Below, piece after piece: positions 8,107 to 15,758 of a stretch of 64,000 bases of DNA. The position numbers and the translations under genes are program-made. Every line of letters begins with the position of its first letter. The stretch's first letter is position 1. Where the stretch lies: positions 15,198 to 79,197 of the forward strand of contig JAKFDK010000044.1 in NCBI GenBank assembly GCA_036676195.1. The letters run 5' to 3'. A model generated the notes under the pieces. The model was not told where the DNA came from. It saw nothing but the letters and a program-made list of their open reading frames with translations, and ran no database searches. The stretch comes from JAKFDK01 sp036676195 (GTDB lineage: Bacteria > Bacillota > Sulfobacillia > Symbiobacteriales > ZC4RG38).

Positions 8107-8895
8107 ATGTGTCTTTCCTGCGATAAGTACGGCCACGGCGACAAGTGGTACCTGAATCCGGACGCCTTCACCCGCGACAGTTGGGAGGCATCCGGTGCTG
8201 GCGAGTTCTTCCAGGGCTGGATCTACAACTGGGAGAAGCAGAAAGTTTTCTACGAGCGCATGAAGAAGATCAAGGACCACATGGCCTCCCAGATCCTGCC
8301 CCTGGAGGACGCCCTGCAAGTGGTCGAACTGGCCGCCACCATGGCGGAAGTCGACAAAGGCTGGTTCGAGATCCACCCCTGCCCCTGCATCACCTTTGTT
8401 ACCGGCAAGAAAGACTTCCGCTGCATGGGCTTTGGTGTGACCATCGACTACACCCTGAAGGCCGGCCGCAACCCCCGGGTGATCAGCAAGGAAGAGTACG
8501 AGGGCTTCCTCAAGACCTTCGATCGCAAGGGCCTGGTGCACAAGCTGCGCTCCATCGGCGGCCCCAACGACACCATGGTAGCTTCCACCTTCTGCAACTG
8601 CCAGACCGACTACTGCACCGAACTGCGCGGCCGCCAGGTATGGGACTTAAAGGAAGCGTTTCTTAAGGCACACCATGTGGCACTGGTGGATTCCGGAAAG
8701 TGCACAGGCTGCACCCTGTGCGTGAGTTGGTGCCAGTTCGGCGCCATCAGCATGTCCCGCACTGCCCTGGGTCCCCAGGCCATCATCGATCCCACCGCGT
8801 GCTTCGGCTGCGGTCTTTGCCGCAACGGCTGCAAGTTTGACGCTATCGCCATGGAAGACCGTGAGAATGTAGCGGTCGCCAAGAACCTGTGGTAA
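8107..8895 (+). CDS. Ferredoxin-domain iron-sulfur protein (262 aa), role unknown
   Basis: The C-terminal 80 residues form a two-cluster ferredoxin domain, with CTGCTLCVSWCQF and CFGCGLCRNGCKF. The N-terminal 180 residues are not a domain I recognise. They contain further paired cysteines (MCLSCDKYGHGD, HPCPCITF, FRCMGFG, FCNCQTDYC), suggesting an additional metal site. The protein is soluble, with no signal peptide. GGAGG precedes the ATG, and the next iron-sulfur gene starts 22 bases after the stop. An electron carrier serving the 2-oxoacid or molybdenum enzyme is the simplest reading, but it could equally be an uncharacterised FeS enzyme. Confidence 0.75.
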   Translation: MCLSCDKYGHGDKWYLNPDAFTRDSWEASGAGEFFQGWIYNWEKQKVFYERMKKIKDHMASQILPLEDALQVVELAATMAEVDKGWFEIHPCPCITFVTGKKDFRCMGFGVTIDYTLKAGRNPRVISKEEYEGFLKTFDRKGLVHKLRSIGGPNDTMVASTFCNCQTDYCTELRGRQVWDLKEAFLKAHHVALVDSGKCTGCTLCVSWCQFGAISMSRTALGPQAIIDPTACFGCGLCRNGCKFDAIAMEDRENVAVAKNLW

Positions 8896-8917
8896 TCATA
8901 TTAAGGAGGCAGCCCAC

Positions 8918-9370
8918 ATGGCCGAAGACAAGCTACTGACTAAAGAAGAGAAGCGGGCCGTTGCCCTGAAGGCGGTTGCGGAGTTTTTTGCCCACCCCAA
9001 TTTCCAGATCACCCGCCTGGAAGATTCGCCCCACTACCAGGAGACGATCAAGCGGTCGCCCATCATCACCATCGACGCGAACAAGTGCGGGAATGCTCTT
9101 GAGTGCCTCAAGTGCCTTCAGGTCTGCAATAACCGGGTGCTGTGCATCATGCCGGTCTACGCCGAGGATGAACCGGCCCAGCGCATGGAACCGGCCGACA
9201 AGGCGCATGGCGTGCAGGTATGGATGAAGGGCAGCGACGAACCCAATCCCGAGACCCGCCCACGGGTGGTTATGCCCTTTGTGCCGGAACTGTGCACCTA
9301 TTCGGGCTGCACCAAGTGCATCGACGTTTGTCCCAAGGACGCAATCACTATCAGTGTCAGCCATCTTTGA
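8918..9370 (+). CDS. Ferredoxin-like iron-sulfur protein (150 aa)
   Basis: Two cysteine groups are visible. One is an atypical set around CGNALECLKCLQVCNNRVLC (residues about 52-71). The other, near the C-terminus, is CTYSGCTKCIDVCP (about 126-139), resembling an adenylylsulfate-reductase- or polyferredoxin-type cluster. Between them lies a charged, proline-containing linker. The ATG follows AAGGAGG. The gene is placed between the 262-residue FeS protein and the GroEL paralogue with short gaps, so the three probably form one transcription unit. The partner enzyme is unknown. Confidence 0.72.
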   Translation: MAEDKLLTKEEKRAVALKAVAEFFAHPNFQITRLEDSPHYQETIKRSPIITIDANKCGNALECLKCLQVCNNRVLCIMPVYAEDEPAQRMEPADKAHGVQVWMKGSDEPNPETRPRVVMPFVPELCTYSGCTKCIDVCPKDAITISVSHL

Positions 9371-9397
9371 TGTCTTGTAACCCGGAGGGATGACCCG

Positions 9398-11053
9398 GTG
9401 GCCAAGCGGATCTACTTTGATGCCGAAGCGCGGCAGGGACTGGCGGCCGGAATTACACTGATGGCCGACACAGTACGCCCCACCCTGGGACCCCGAGGTC
9501 GCCGCGTCGCTCTCGCCCGCCGCTTCATGGCGCCGATCTTTTCGAACGACGGTTCCTCCATCGCCACAGAATTCATTTTGGAGGACAAGCTGGCCAACAT
9601 TGGCGTTCAGCTCTTTCGAAAGGTAGCCAACCAGATGGAAGGCGATATCGGTGACGGCACCACCACCACCATCCTGTTGGCTGGCGAACTGGTCAAGGGG
9701 GGCCTGCGCCTGCTGGCCGGCGGTGCCGAGGCCAGGGCCCTGGCTGCCGGGTTGCGTGCGGCGGCTGTCGCCGCCACGCAGGCGATTACGGATGACAGTT
9801 GTCCGCTGTCGGCCGCCGGGCCAAATGCCCTCCGCCAGGTGGCGCTCATGGCCGCCCATGACGAAACCATTGCCAACCTGGTCGCTGAGGCATTTGCCAA
9901 GGTGGGCGAATTCGGGCTGATTGAAGTGGAACCGAGCCAGGCGGTGCGGAGCTGGGTCGAGGTGGTGGCAGGCATGGTCTTTGACCAGGGCTACATCACC
10001 CCCCGGCTCATCCCGGGCAAGGACGGGGGCGCCGTGGACCTGAAGGCCCCCTTCGTGATGGTGATGGAGGGGAATGTCACCAACGGCGATGACCTGGTGC
10101 CGGCGTTGGAACTGGTCAAGCAACGGGCAATCCCCCTGCTGCTGGTGGCCGAAGAGGTATCCGGCGAAGCACTTTCTACATTAATAATCAATAACGTGAG
10201 AGGAATCACCCGTGCCTACGCGGTGCGGGCGCCGGGGTTCGGCGGCGAGCGCAGCCGGCACATGCTGGCCGACCTGGCCGCCATTACCGGCGCCGAGGTC
10301 TTGACCCCTGTGCGCGGGTACCGGCCGGAGCAATTCCACGAGGGAATGCTCGGGCGGGTAGCCCGAGCCTGGATCACCGACCAGCGGACCCGGCTGATTG
10401 GCGGCGCCGGGGATGCGGCTGTACGCGAGACCAGAGCCAACGCGCTGCGCAAGGAGTTGGCCGGAACTCGGGACGACTATGTCCGGGATACCCTGGAGCG
10501 CCGGATCGGCTGGCTCTCCGGCGGCGTGGCCATTCTGCGGCCAGGCTGTAATTCCACCAGCCATATCCGGGAGACCCGCTTCCGTGCCAACCACGGGCTG
10601 GCGGCCGTCCGAGCGGCCCTGGCCGACGGCGTGGTCACCGGCGGGGGCCTGGCCTACCTGCACGGCGCCCGGTCGGCGGCGGTGCTGGCCGCCGACCTGA
10701 CTAAACAAGTGGCGGCCCATCCGCTGGGCGCTGACTTTGCCCGGCAGATGGCCGAAAATCGGGCAGCTGGTGCTCGCCTTCTGGCTACCGCCCTGCCTAT
10801 GCCCCTGCGGCAGATGGCAGATAACGCCGGACTGAATGGCGGCCAGGTGGTGCAACAGGCTCTCGAACTACCTCCCGGACAGGGGCTGGACCTGCAGACC
10901 ATGACCTGGGGAGATCTGCGAGAACAGGGAATCGTCGACCCCACCCAGGTGGTAATCCAGGCGATCCAGAAGGCGGTCAGTCTGGCCAATCTGGTCCTCG
11001 AAAGCAACGCCGTGGTGGTGGATATGGATCCGCTACCAGACCTGGGTAAGTAA
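9398..11053 (+). CDS. Divergent GroEL-like chaperonin paralogue
   Basis: The 551-residue protein aligns end to end with Hsp60. Equatorial motifs PTLGPRGRRVAL, the SNDGSS segment (equivalent to D52) and GDGTTTTILLAGEL (D87) are present. However, the position equivalent to E. coli Asp398, the residue needed for ATP hydrolysis, is His399 (FRANHGLAAVRAA where GroEL has ...VEDALHATRAA). The C-terminal Gly-Gly-Met tail is absent, and no groES gene is adjacent. It is therefore not the housekeeping GroEL. A dedicated or altered chaperonin for the neighbouring metalloenzymes is plausible but unproven. The GTG start follows GGAGGG. Confidence 0.88.
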   Translation: MAKRIYFDAEARQGLAAGITLMADTVRPTLGPRGRRVALARRFMAPIFSNDGSSIATEFILEDKLANIGVQLFRKVANQMEGDIGDGTTTTILLAGELVKGGLRLLAGGAEARALAAGLRAAAVAATQAITDDSCPLSAAGPNALRQVALMAAHDETIANLVAEAFAKVGEFGLIEVEPSQAVRSWVEVVAGMVFDQGYITPRLIPGKDGGAVDLKAPFVMVMEGNVTNGDDLVPALELVKQRAIPLLLVAEEVSGEALSTLIINNVRGITRAYAVRAPGFGGERSRHMLADLAAITGAEVLTPVRGYRPEQFHEGMLGRVARAWITDQRTRLIGGAGDAAVRETRANALRKELAGTRDDYVRDTLERRIGWLSGGVAILRPGCNSTSHIRETRFRANHGLAAVRAALADGVVTGGGLAYLHGARSAAVLAADLTKQVAAHPLGADFARQMAENRAAGARLLATALPMPLRQMADNAGLNGGQVVQQALELPPGQGLDLQTMTWGDLREQGIVDPTQVVIQAIQKAVSLANLVLESNAVVVDMDPLPDLGK

Positions 11054-11070
11054 AGAAAAAGACGTGCTAA

Positions 11071-11092
11071 CGCCCCCGGCAGACCGGGGGCG
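11071..11092 (+). terminator. GC hairpin between the chaperonin and IclR genes
   Basis: A perfect nine-base-pair stem CGCCCCCGG/CCGGGGGCG encloses a CAGA loop and ends immediately before the GGGAGG ribosome binding site of the next gene. There is no T-run. It could attenuate transcription, act as a processing or stability element, or partly mask the ribosome binding site. Confidence 0.4.
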
Positions 11093-11103
11093 GGGAGGTA
11101 CCG

Positions 11104-11880
11104 ATGAGCGAAGGAAGCGGCTATACCAGCCAGGTGGTGCAGGCGGCCCTGCAGATCCTGGAGGAGGTTGCCCGCCAGGGTGAAACCGGGGTGCGGGACC
11201 TGGCCCGATCGGTGGGCATGACCCATTCCAAGGCCCACCGACTGCTGGTCACCCTGCAGGAAGCCGGGTACATGAATCAGAGCGAAGATACCGGGCGCTA
11301 CCGGCTGTCCCTGAAGCTGTTTGAACTGGGCAGCCAGGCTCTGCGGCGTATGGGCTTGCTAGAGGAAACACGGCCGGTGCTGGCCGAACTGGCCGCCACC
11401 ACCGGCGAAACCGTGATGCTGAGTGTGCGGGAAGGCACCAGCGTTGTCTTCGTGGACCGGATTGCCTCCAGCCACCCGGTGCAACTGGTACATGGCATCG
11501 GTGAGCGGGCGCCGTTGCACGGCACGGCCAGCGGCAAGATCTTTCTGGCCTGGATGGACCCAGCCGAACGGCTGCAGCTCCTGGGACCGGGACCGTATCC
11601 GGCCCTGGCGACCCATACCGCCACCACCCTGGCGGAACTGACAGCCGATCTGGCGGTGGTCCGCCAGATCGGCTATGCCGTCAATGACCAGGAACGGTTC
11701 GATGGCATCCGCTCGGTGGCCGCCCCGGTCTTTAACCATCAGAGTCAGCCGGTGGCCGCGGTGATTGCCGGCGGCCCCACCTTACGGGTGAGCGAGGCCG
11801 ACGTGCCCCGGCTGGCCGCCCAGGTCCGGGCCGCCGGCCTCAATGCCAGCCGGCGGCTGGGCTACCGCTCCCCCATCTAG
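11104..11880 (+). CDS. IclR family transcriptional regulator (second copy)
   Basis: The 258-residue protein has an N-terminal winged helix with the recognition segment GMTHSKAHRLLVTLQEAGYM, followed by the IclR effector domain containing PLHGTASGKIFLA and YAVNDQERFDGIRSVAAPV. It shares the architecture of the IclR protein at 2634 but is clearly a different gene. Its 3' end faces the sigma-54 activator gene (convergent, 25-base gap). It may regulate the FeS/chaperonin block upstream or the molybdoenzyme operon beyond. The ligand is unknown. Confidence 0.9.
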   Translation: MSEGSGYTSQVVQAALQILEEVARQGETGVRDLARSVGMTHSKAHRLLVTLQEAGYMNQSEDTGRYRLSLKLFELGSQALRRMGLLEETRPVLAELAATTGETVMLSVREGTSVVFVDRIASSHPVQLVHGIGERAPLHGTASGKIFLAWMDPAERLQLLGPGPYPALATHTATTLAELTADLAVVRQIGYAVNDQERFDGIRSVAAPVFNHQSQPVAAVIAGGPTLRVSEADVPRLAAQVRAAGLNASRRLGYRSPI

Positions 11881-11905
11881 ACGCCCGGGGAAGACTGAGC
11901 CGCGC

Positions 11906-13699
11906 TCAGCTCCCCCCCCGGCGCCCTGGCCGCAACCCGTAGGCCCGGATGCGCCGGGTCAGGGAGGCCAGACTGATCCCCAGCGCCCTGGCCGCCTCAT
12001 CCTGGGTCCGATACTGGGACAGCGCCCGCTGCAGATGCTGCTGTTCACATTCGGCCAGCACGTCAGCCAGAGGCGCAATGGGCGCGTTGGCCGCCGTACC
12101 GGCGGCCAGTACCGGGGCACCTGCTGCCTTGCCTGCGGCCGCCACCGCCACCGCTGCCGCAGGCAAGGCAGCGGCGGCGGGGCCCGGCGCCTCGATATTC
12201 CCGGCCGCCGCACTGCCGCCTTCCCGATAACGGGGCGGCAGGTCAGCCTCGGTGACCAGTTCGCCCGGGGTTGTCACCAGCAGCCGCTCGACCAGGTTGA
12301 TCAGTTCCCGTACATTACCGGGCCAGTCGTACTCGGTCAGCAGATGGATCACCTGCGGGTCCAGGTAGCGGGTAATACCAAACCGAGTGCCATAGTGCTT
12401 GGTGAAATGCGCCAGCAGAATGGGAATATCGGCCCGGCGCTCGCGCAGCGGCGGTACCCGCACCGGAATCACGTACAGCCGGTAGAACAGGTCCTCCCGG
12501 AAGGTGCCCTGACGGACCATCTCGCTGATATTGCGGTTGGTGGCCGCCACAATGCGGGCGTTGAACCGGCGCGCCTTCAAACCGCCCACCCGAGTCAGTT
12601 CCTGGTCCTGCAGGGCATGAAGCAGCTTGACCTGCAACTCCAGGGGCAGTTCGGCCACCTCGTCCAGGAACAGGGTGCCCCGGTCGGCCAGTTCCAGCAG
12701 CCCGGGCTTGCCTTTCTGGTTCGCGCCGGTGAAGGCACCGGCTTCGTAGCCAAAGAGTTCCGACTCCAGCAATTGCCCCGGAATCGCCCCGCAGTTGATG
12801 CGGACGAAGGGGCCGTCCTGGCGGTTGCTGTGCCGGTGCATGAATTTTGCCACGACCTCCTTGCCAACGCCCGACTCGCCTTCCACAAACACGGGTACAT
12901 CCACCTCGGCCAGGCGGGCGGCCAGGTCGAAGACGTCCTTGATGTTCTTGCTCACCGCCACCACGTCGGCCATCGATTGCTTCTTACGCAGCTCCTGCTC
13001 GAAGCTCTGGCTCATGCCCTTGGCGATTTCCAGTTGCTGGCGCAGGGTCTGGATCTCGGTGATATCGCGCATACAGGCAATAATCCGCCACAGGCGGCCG
13101 CTGCTGTCAAAGACCGGATAGGCACTGGAGACGCCGGTGCGGTGGCTGCGCTGCACCATGGTGGTGGCCGGCTGGCCGGACTCCACCACCTTCTGGATGG
13201 CTGAACCGGTAAAGGTGCCGCCGCCCATGAGTTCATCGACCGACTTGCCCACTTCCCAGCGCTGCAGGCCAAAATCCTCGGCGGCCCGGTTCATGTCCAG
13301 AATCACGCCCCGGGCGTCAGCCACCACCACCCCATCCCGCACGTAGTCGAAGACCTCCAGCAGTTCCCGCACCAGGTGGCTGACGCCTTCCATTCCCCAC
13401 AGGAGCCAGAGCGTCTGGTCCGTGTCCGACGCCAGCGGAATGGCGTGCAGCAAGTGGTCGTGCTCCCGAACCCCGGCCGCGATCTGAGTTCGGCCCGGGA
13501 GCCCCAGCCCGTACAACGCCACCCGAGCGGCCGTGGCGGCTGCCTCCAGGCGCTGGCCGATCAACGCCCTCAGTTCCTTATTTAGCTGTTCAGCCACCGG
13601 GTCGTTGGCCCAGACGATTCGCCCTGTGCTGTCGGTACAGCACAGGCCGATCCCACGCCGGCCAGTGTCCGGAGTAAGCATGCGCAACAGGTTCTCCAC
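11906..13699 (-). CDS. Sigma-54-dependent activator with PAS sensing domains
   Basis: This bacterial enhancer-binding protein has 597 residues. Two PAS-like regions occupy about 15-110 and 120-240 (the second contains DYVRDGVVVADARGVILDMN). The AAA+ domain (about 245-485) shows Walker A GESGVGKE, the sigma-54-contacting GAFTGA loop, and Walker B FLDEVAEL. An Ala-rich linker leads to a Fis-type helix-turn-helix near the end (DEAARALGISLASLTRRIRAYGL). The gene diverges from the molybdoenzyme operon, whose promoter is a consensus sigma-54 type, so it is the probable activator of that operon. The PAS input is unknown; an aromatic acid, CoA ester or redox signal are candidates. Confidence 0.92.
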   Translation of the reverse strand: MENLLRMLTPDTGRRGIGLCCTDSTGRIVWANDPVAEQLNKELRALIGQRLEAAATAARVALYGLGLPGRTQIAAGVREHDHLLHAIPLASDTDQTLWLLWGMEGVSHLVRELLEVFDYVRDGVVVADARGVILDMNRAAEDFGLQRWEVGKSVDELMGGGTFTGSAIQKVVESGQPATTMVQRSHRTGVSSAYPVFDSSGRLWRIIACMRDITEIQTLRQQLEIAKGMSQSFEQELRKKQSMADVVAVSKNIKDVFDLAARLAEVDVPVFVEGESGVGKEVVAKFMHRHSNRQDGPFVRINCGAIPGQLLESELFGYEAGAFTGANQKGKPGLLELADRGTLFLDEVAELPLELQVKLLHALQDQELTRVGGLKARRFNARIVAATNRNISEMVRQGTFREDLFYRLYVIPVRVPPLRERRADIPILLAHFTKHYGTRFGITRYLDPQVIHLLTEYDWPGNVRELINLVERLLVTTPGELVTEADLPPRYREGGSAAAGNIEAPGPAAAALPAAAVAVAAAGKAAGAPVLAAGTAANAPIAPLADVLAECEQQHLQRALSQYRTQDEAARALGISLASLTRRIRAYGLRPGRRGGS

Positions 13700-13733
13700 C
13701 GCTATGCCCCCTGTAGCAGAACCGCTTCATCAA

Positions 13734-13785
13734 TTTTGACTCGTCATTTTTGACCTATCAACAGTCATATTACCTCGAAAATGAC
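13734..13785. promoter_or_regulatory. Candidate upstream activator sites (TGAC/GTCA repeats)
   Basis: Several interlocking inverted repeats built on TGAC/GTCA lie between the activator gene and the sigma-54 promoter. They are TGAC-TC-GTCA (13737-13746), GTCA-TTTT-TGAC (13743-13754), and GTCATTTT (13743-13750) facing AAAATGAC (13778-13785). Their position, 30-85 bases upstream of the -24 element, suits an enhancer bound by the divergent activator. Confidence 0.5.
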
Positions 13786-13816
13786 AAGTTGAACAGTACC
13801 AATTACGCATTTTTAG

Positions 13817-13833
13817 TTGGCACGGTCCTTGCT
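13817..13833 (+). promoter_or_regulatory. Sigma-54 (-24/-12) promoter of the molybdoenzyme operon
   Basis: The sequence TTGGCACGGTCCTTGCT fits the sigma-54 consensus TGGCAC-N5-TTGC, with the invariant GG and GC separated by exactly ten bases. It lies 31 bases upstream of the first gene of the operon and faces away from a GAFTGA-type activator gene, which is the expected partnership. Confidence 0.88.
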
Positions 13834-13863
13834 CATAGTTCCTGACAAAGTACAAAGGGAGGG

Positions 13864-14562
13864 ATGGCTGTGCGCTGGGGGATGGTCATTGACCTGACCA
13901 AGTGCAGCGGGTGTTCGGGGTGCCAACTGGCCTGCAAGGCGGAAAATTGCACACCGCCAGGAATTACGTGGGCCCGACTTGAGTTGCTGGAGATTGGGGA
14001 TTACCCCAACGTGCACCGGATACCGATGCCTGTCCTGTGTATGCACTGCCGTGAACCGGAATGTGAGCGTGTCTGCCCGACGGGTGCTACCTACAAGAGG
14101 GCGGACGGGATCGTCAAGATCAACGACGATCTGTGCATTGGTTGCAAGTCCTGTATGGTGGCTTGCCCGTACGGTGCCCGTTATATGTACGAAGAGGAAA
14201 AGACGTATTTCCCCGGTCACCTGACCCCGTATGAGCGCGAGGGCTATAAGCGCCACAAGGTGGGCACTGTCAGCAAGTGCGACTTCTGCGCCCACAAAAT
14301 CGACGAAGGGCTGGCCCAAGGCCTCAGGCCCGGTGTGGACCGGGAGGCTACCCCGGCCTGTGTCACCAACTGCTGGGCCAACGCCCGCATCTTCGGTGAC
14401 CTGGAGGACCCGAACAGCGAAGTGGCCAAACTGGTAGCTTCCGGACAGGCGGTTCAGCTCAAGCCCGAACAGGGCACGAGCCCGCAGGTATACTACCTGG
14501 CGCCCGGTCGGGGCGGCGTGGCGCATCGCCAGAGTCCGCCGGCGGCCGCCGGCGCCCGATAG
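13864..14562 (+). CDS. Molybdoenzyme iron-sulfur subunit (DmsB/PadC-like)
   Basis: This electron-transfer subunit of 232 residues has four [4Fe-4S] cluster motifs: CSGCSGCQLACKAENC, CMHCREPECERVCP, CIGCKSCMVACPYGA, and CDFC with a later CVTNCW. It links a molybdopterin catalytic subunit to a membrane quinone site. There is no signal sequence, so a cytoplasmic-facing complex is likely. A GGGAGGG precedes the ATG. It is the first gene after the sigma-54 promoter, and the membrane and catalytic subunits follow. The FeS-membrane-catalytic composition matches phenylacetyl-CoA:acceptor oxidoreductase PadBCD, although other DMSO-reductase-family complexes share it. Confidence 0.9.
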   Translation: MAVRWGMVIDLTKCSGCSGCQLACKAENCTPPGITWARLELLEIGDYPNVHRIPMPVLCMHCREPECERVCPTGATYKRADGIVKINDDLCIGCKSCMVACPYGARYMYEEEKTYFPGHLTPYEREGYKRHKVGTVSKCDFCAHKIDEGLAQGLRPGVDREATPACVTNCWANARIFGDLEDPNSEVAKLVASGQAVQLKPEQGTSPQVYYLAPGRGGVAHRQSPPAAAGAR

Positions 14563-14576
14563 GGAGGTTAACGCAC

Positions 14577-15452
14577 GTGCGCCTGGAACAGCGAACGCTT
14601 TTACAAACGGTTTGGGGTTGGAAGGTCGCCGCGTATCTGTTCGGGGCCGGTATGGGCGCCGGTGCCTACGCGGCCGGTGCCGCGACTTTGCTCCTGCCCG
14701 ATCTGGGTAGCCGGTCGGCCGGCCTGTTTGCCATGATTCTTGGTGCAGTAGTGGTGATCCTGTCAGTTCCGTTCCTGATCCTTGACCTGGAGCGTCCTCT
14801 GGGCTTTTTCCGGGTCCTGTGGCGGGCCAAGTCTTCCTGGCTCTCTCGCGGTGCCTATATCCTGATGGCCTTCAGCGGCCTGGCCGTGCTCAACGTACTC
14901 CTGGGCGCGCCGCAGTGGCTCACCGGCCTCTCCCTGGCTGCCGCCGTGGCCGTCGCCACCTATACCGGTCTGCTGATTGGCACCATGCTGGCCCGGCCGA
15001 TCTGGAATACGCCCATCCTGCCGGTCCTGTTCCTGGTCTCCGCCCTTTCCACTGGGTTGGCCGCGATTGGCCTGGTTGGCATGCTGAGCGGGCAGCAGGA
15101 AGTGCACGCCCTGGCGGCGGCCCTGCGCATCCCGCACATGCTGCTGCTGATCGGTGAACTCCTGGTGCTGTACTTCTACCTGACCATCGTCAACAGCCGC
15201 ACCCCCGACGCCGTCAGCCTGTTGCTGCGTGGTGCCCTGTCCCGCACCTTCTGGTGGGGTGTTGTGCTGGTGGGACTGGTGCTGCCCATCGTCCTGGATC
15301 TGCTGGCCCCGGCGGCCGGCGCCGCCCTTGAGGCAGTGTCCGCCGTCTGCGTGCTGGTCGGCGGCTACCTGCTGCGCCGTGCTGTGCTGGCAGCCGGCAC
15401 CCGCGCCAAGGTTTACCTGGGCGCATCTTTCGTGATTCGGCCGGAGGTGTAG
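14577..15452 (+). CDS. Molybdoenzyme membrane anchor (NrfD/PsrC/PadD-like)
   Basis: This integral membrane protein of 291 residues has about eight predicted spans and belongs to the NrfD/PsrC type that exchanges electrons with menaquinone. Typical features are AAYLFGAGMGAGAY at the start, DLERPLGFFRVLWRAKSSW after the second helix, and the helix with HMLLLIGELLVLYFYL. The GTG start follows GGGAGG. It is 14 bases from the FeS gene, and two bases separate its stop from the next ATG. It presumably anchors the complex to the cytoplasmic face of the membrane. Confidence 0.85.
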   Translation: MRLEQRTLLQTVWGWKVAAYLFGAGMGAGAYAAGAATLLLPDLGSRSAGLFAMILGAVVVILSVPFLILDLERPLGFFRVLWRAKSSWLSRGAYILMAFSGLAVLNVLLGAPQWLTGLSLAAAVAVATYTGLLIGTMLARPIWNTPILPVLFLVSALSTGLAAIGLVGMLSGQQEVHALAAALRIPHMLLLIGELLVLYFYLTIVNSRTPDAVSLLLRGALSRTFWWGVVLVGLVLPIVLDLLAPAAGAALEAVSAVCVLVGGYLLRRAVLAAGTRAKVYLGASFVIRPEV

Positions 15453-15453
15453 C

Positions 15454-15756
15454 ATGGTTACCGCCACGGTCAACTTCTACGGTGTGATCCGCCACCTGAT
15501 GGACCAGCCCCGGGCCACGGTCCTGCTACCGGGGGAGTTTACCCTGCAGGACGTGGTGGATGCCCTGGAGGCCCTGTACGGCCGGCGGATGCGGGAAGAG
15601 ATGATCTCCTCCGGCAACTACATTCACAGCCACGTCAAGGTCTTTGTCGACGGCCAGGACGTGCGCGGGGATCTGTCGGAGCGATTCGGCCCCTATACCG
15701 GCACCCATCAACTGGACATTTACCTGGTCCCCATGAGTGAAGGCGGGAGGGAATAG
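15454..15756 (+). CDS. MoaD/ThiS-like ubiquitin-fold protein
   Basis: The 100-residue protein has the beta-grasp pattern of MoaD: an N-terminal VTATVNFYGVIRHLM strand pair, a helix FTLQDVVDALEALYG, and a late VFVDGQDVR strand. MoaD carries sulfur for molybdopterin synthesis on a C-terminal Gly-Gly. Here the Gly-Gly is followed by Arg-Glu (SEGGRE), so it would need trimming or does not act as a sulfur carrier. Its position between the anchor and the catalytic subunit, two bases from each, makes an enzyme-specific cofactor role likely. A structural subunit is an alternative. Confidence 0.75.
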   Translation: MVTATVNFYGVIRHLMDQPRATVLLPGEFTLQDVVDALEALYGRRMREEMISSGNYIHSHVKVFVDGQDVRGDLSERFGPYTGTHQLDIYLVPMSEGGRE

Positions 15757-15758
15757 AC

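Noticed and set aside
13737..13785. The TGAC/GTCA repeats as a Crp or Fnr site
   Set aside because: The arms do not fit TGTGA-N6-TCACA or TTGAT-N4-ATCAA. The position and divergent activator gene fit a sigma-54 enhancer better.
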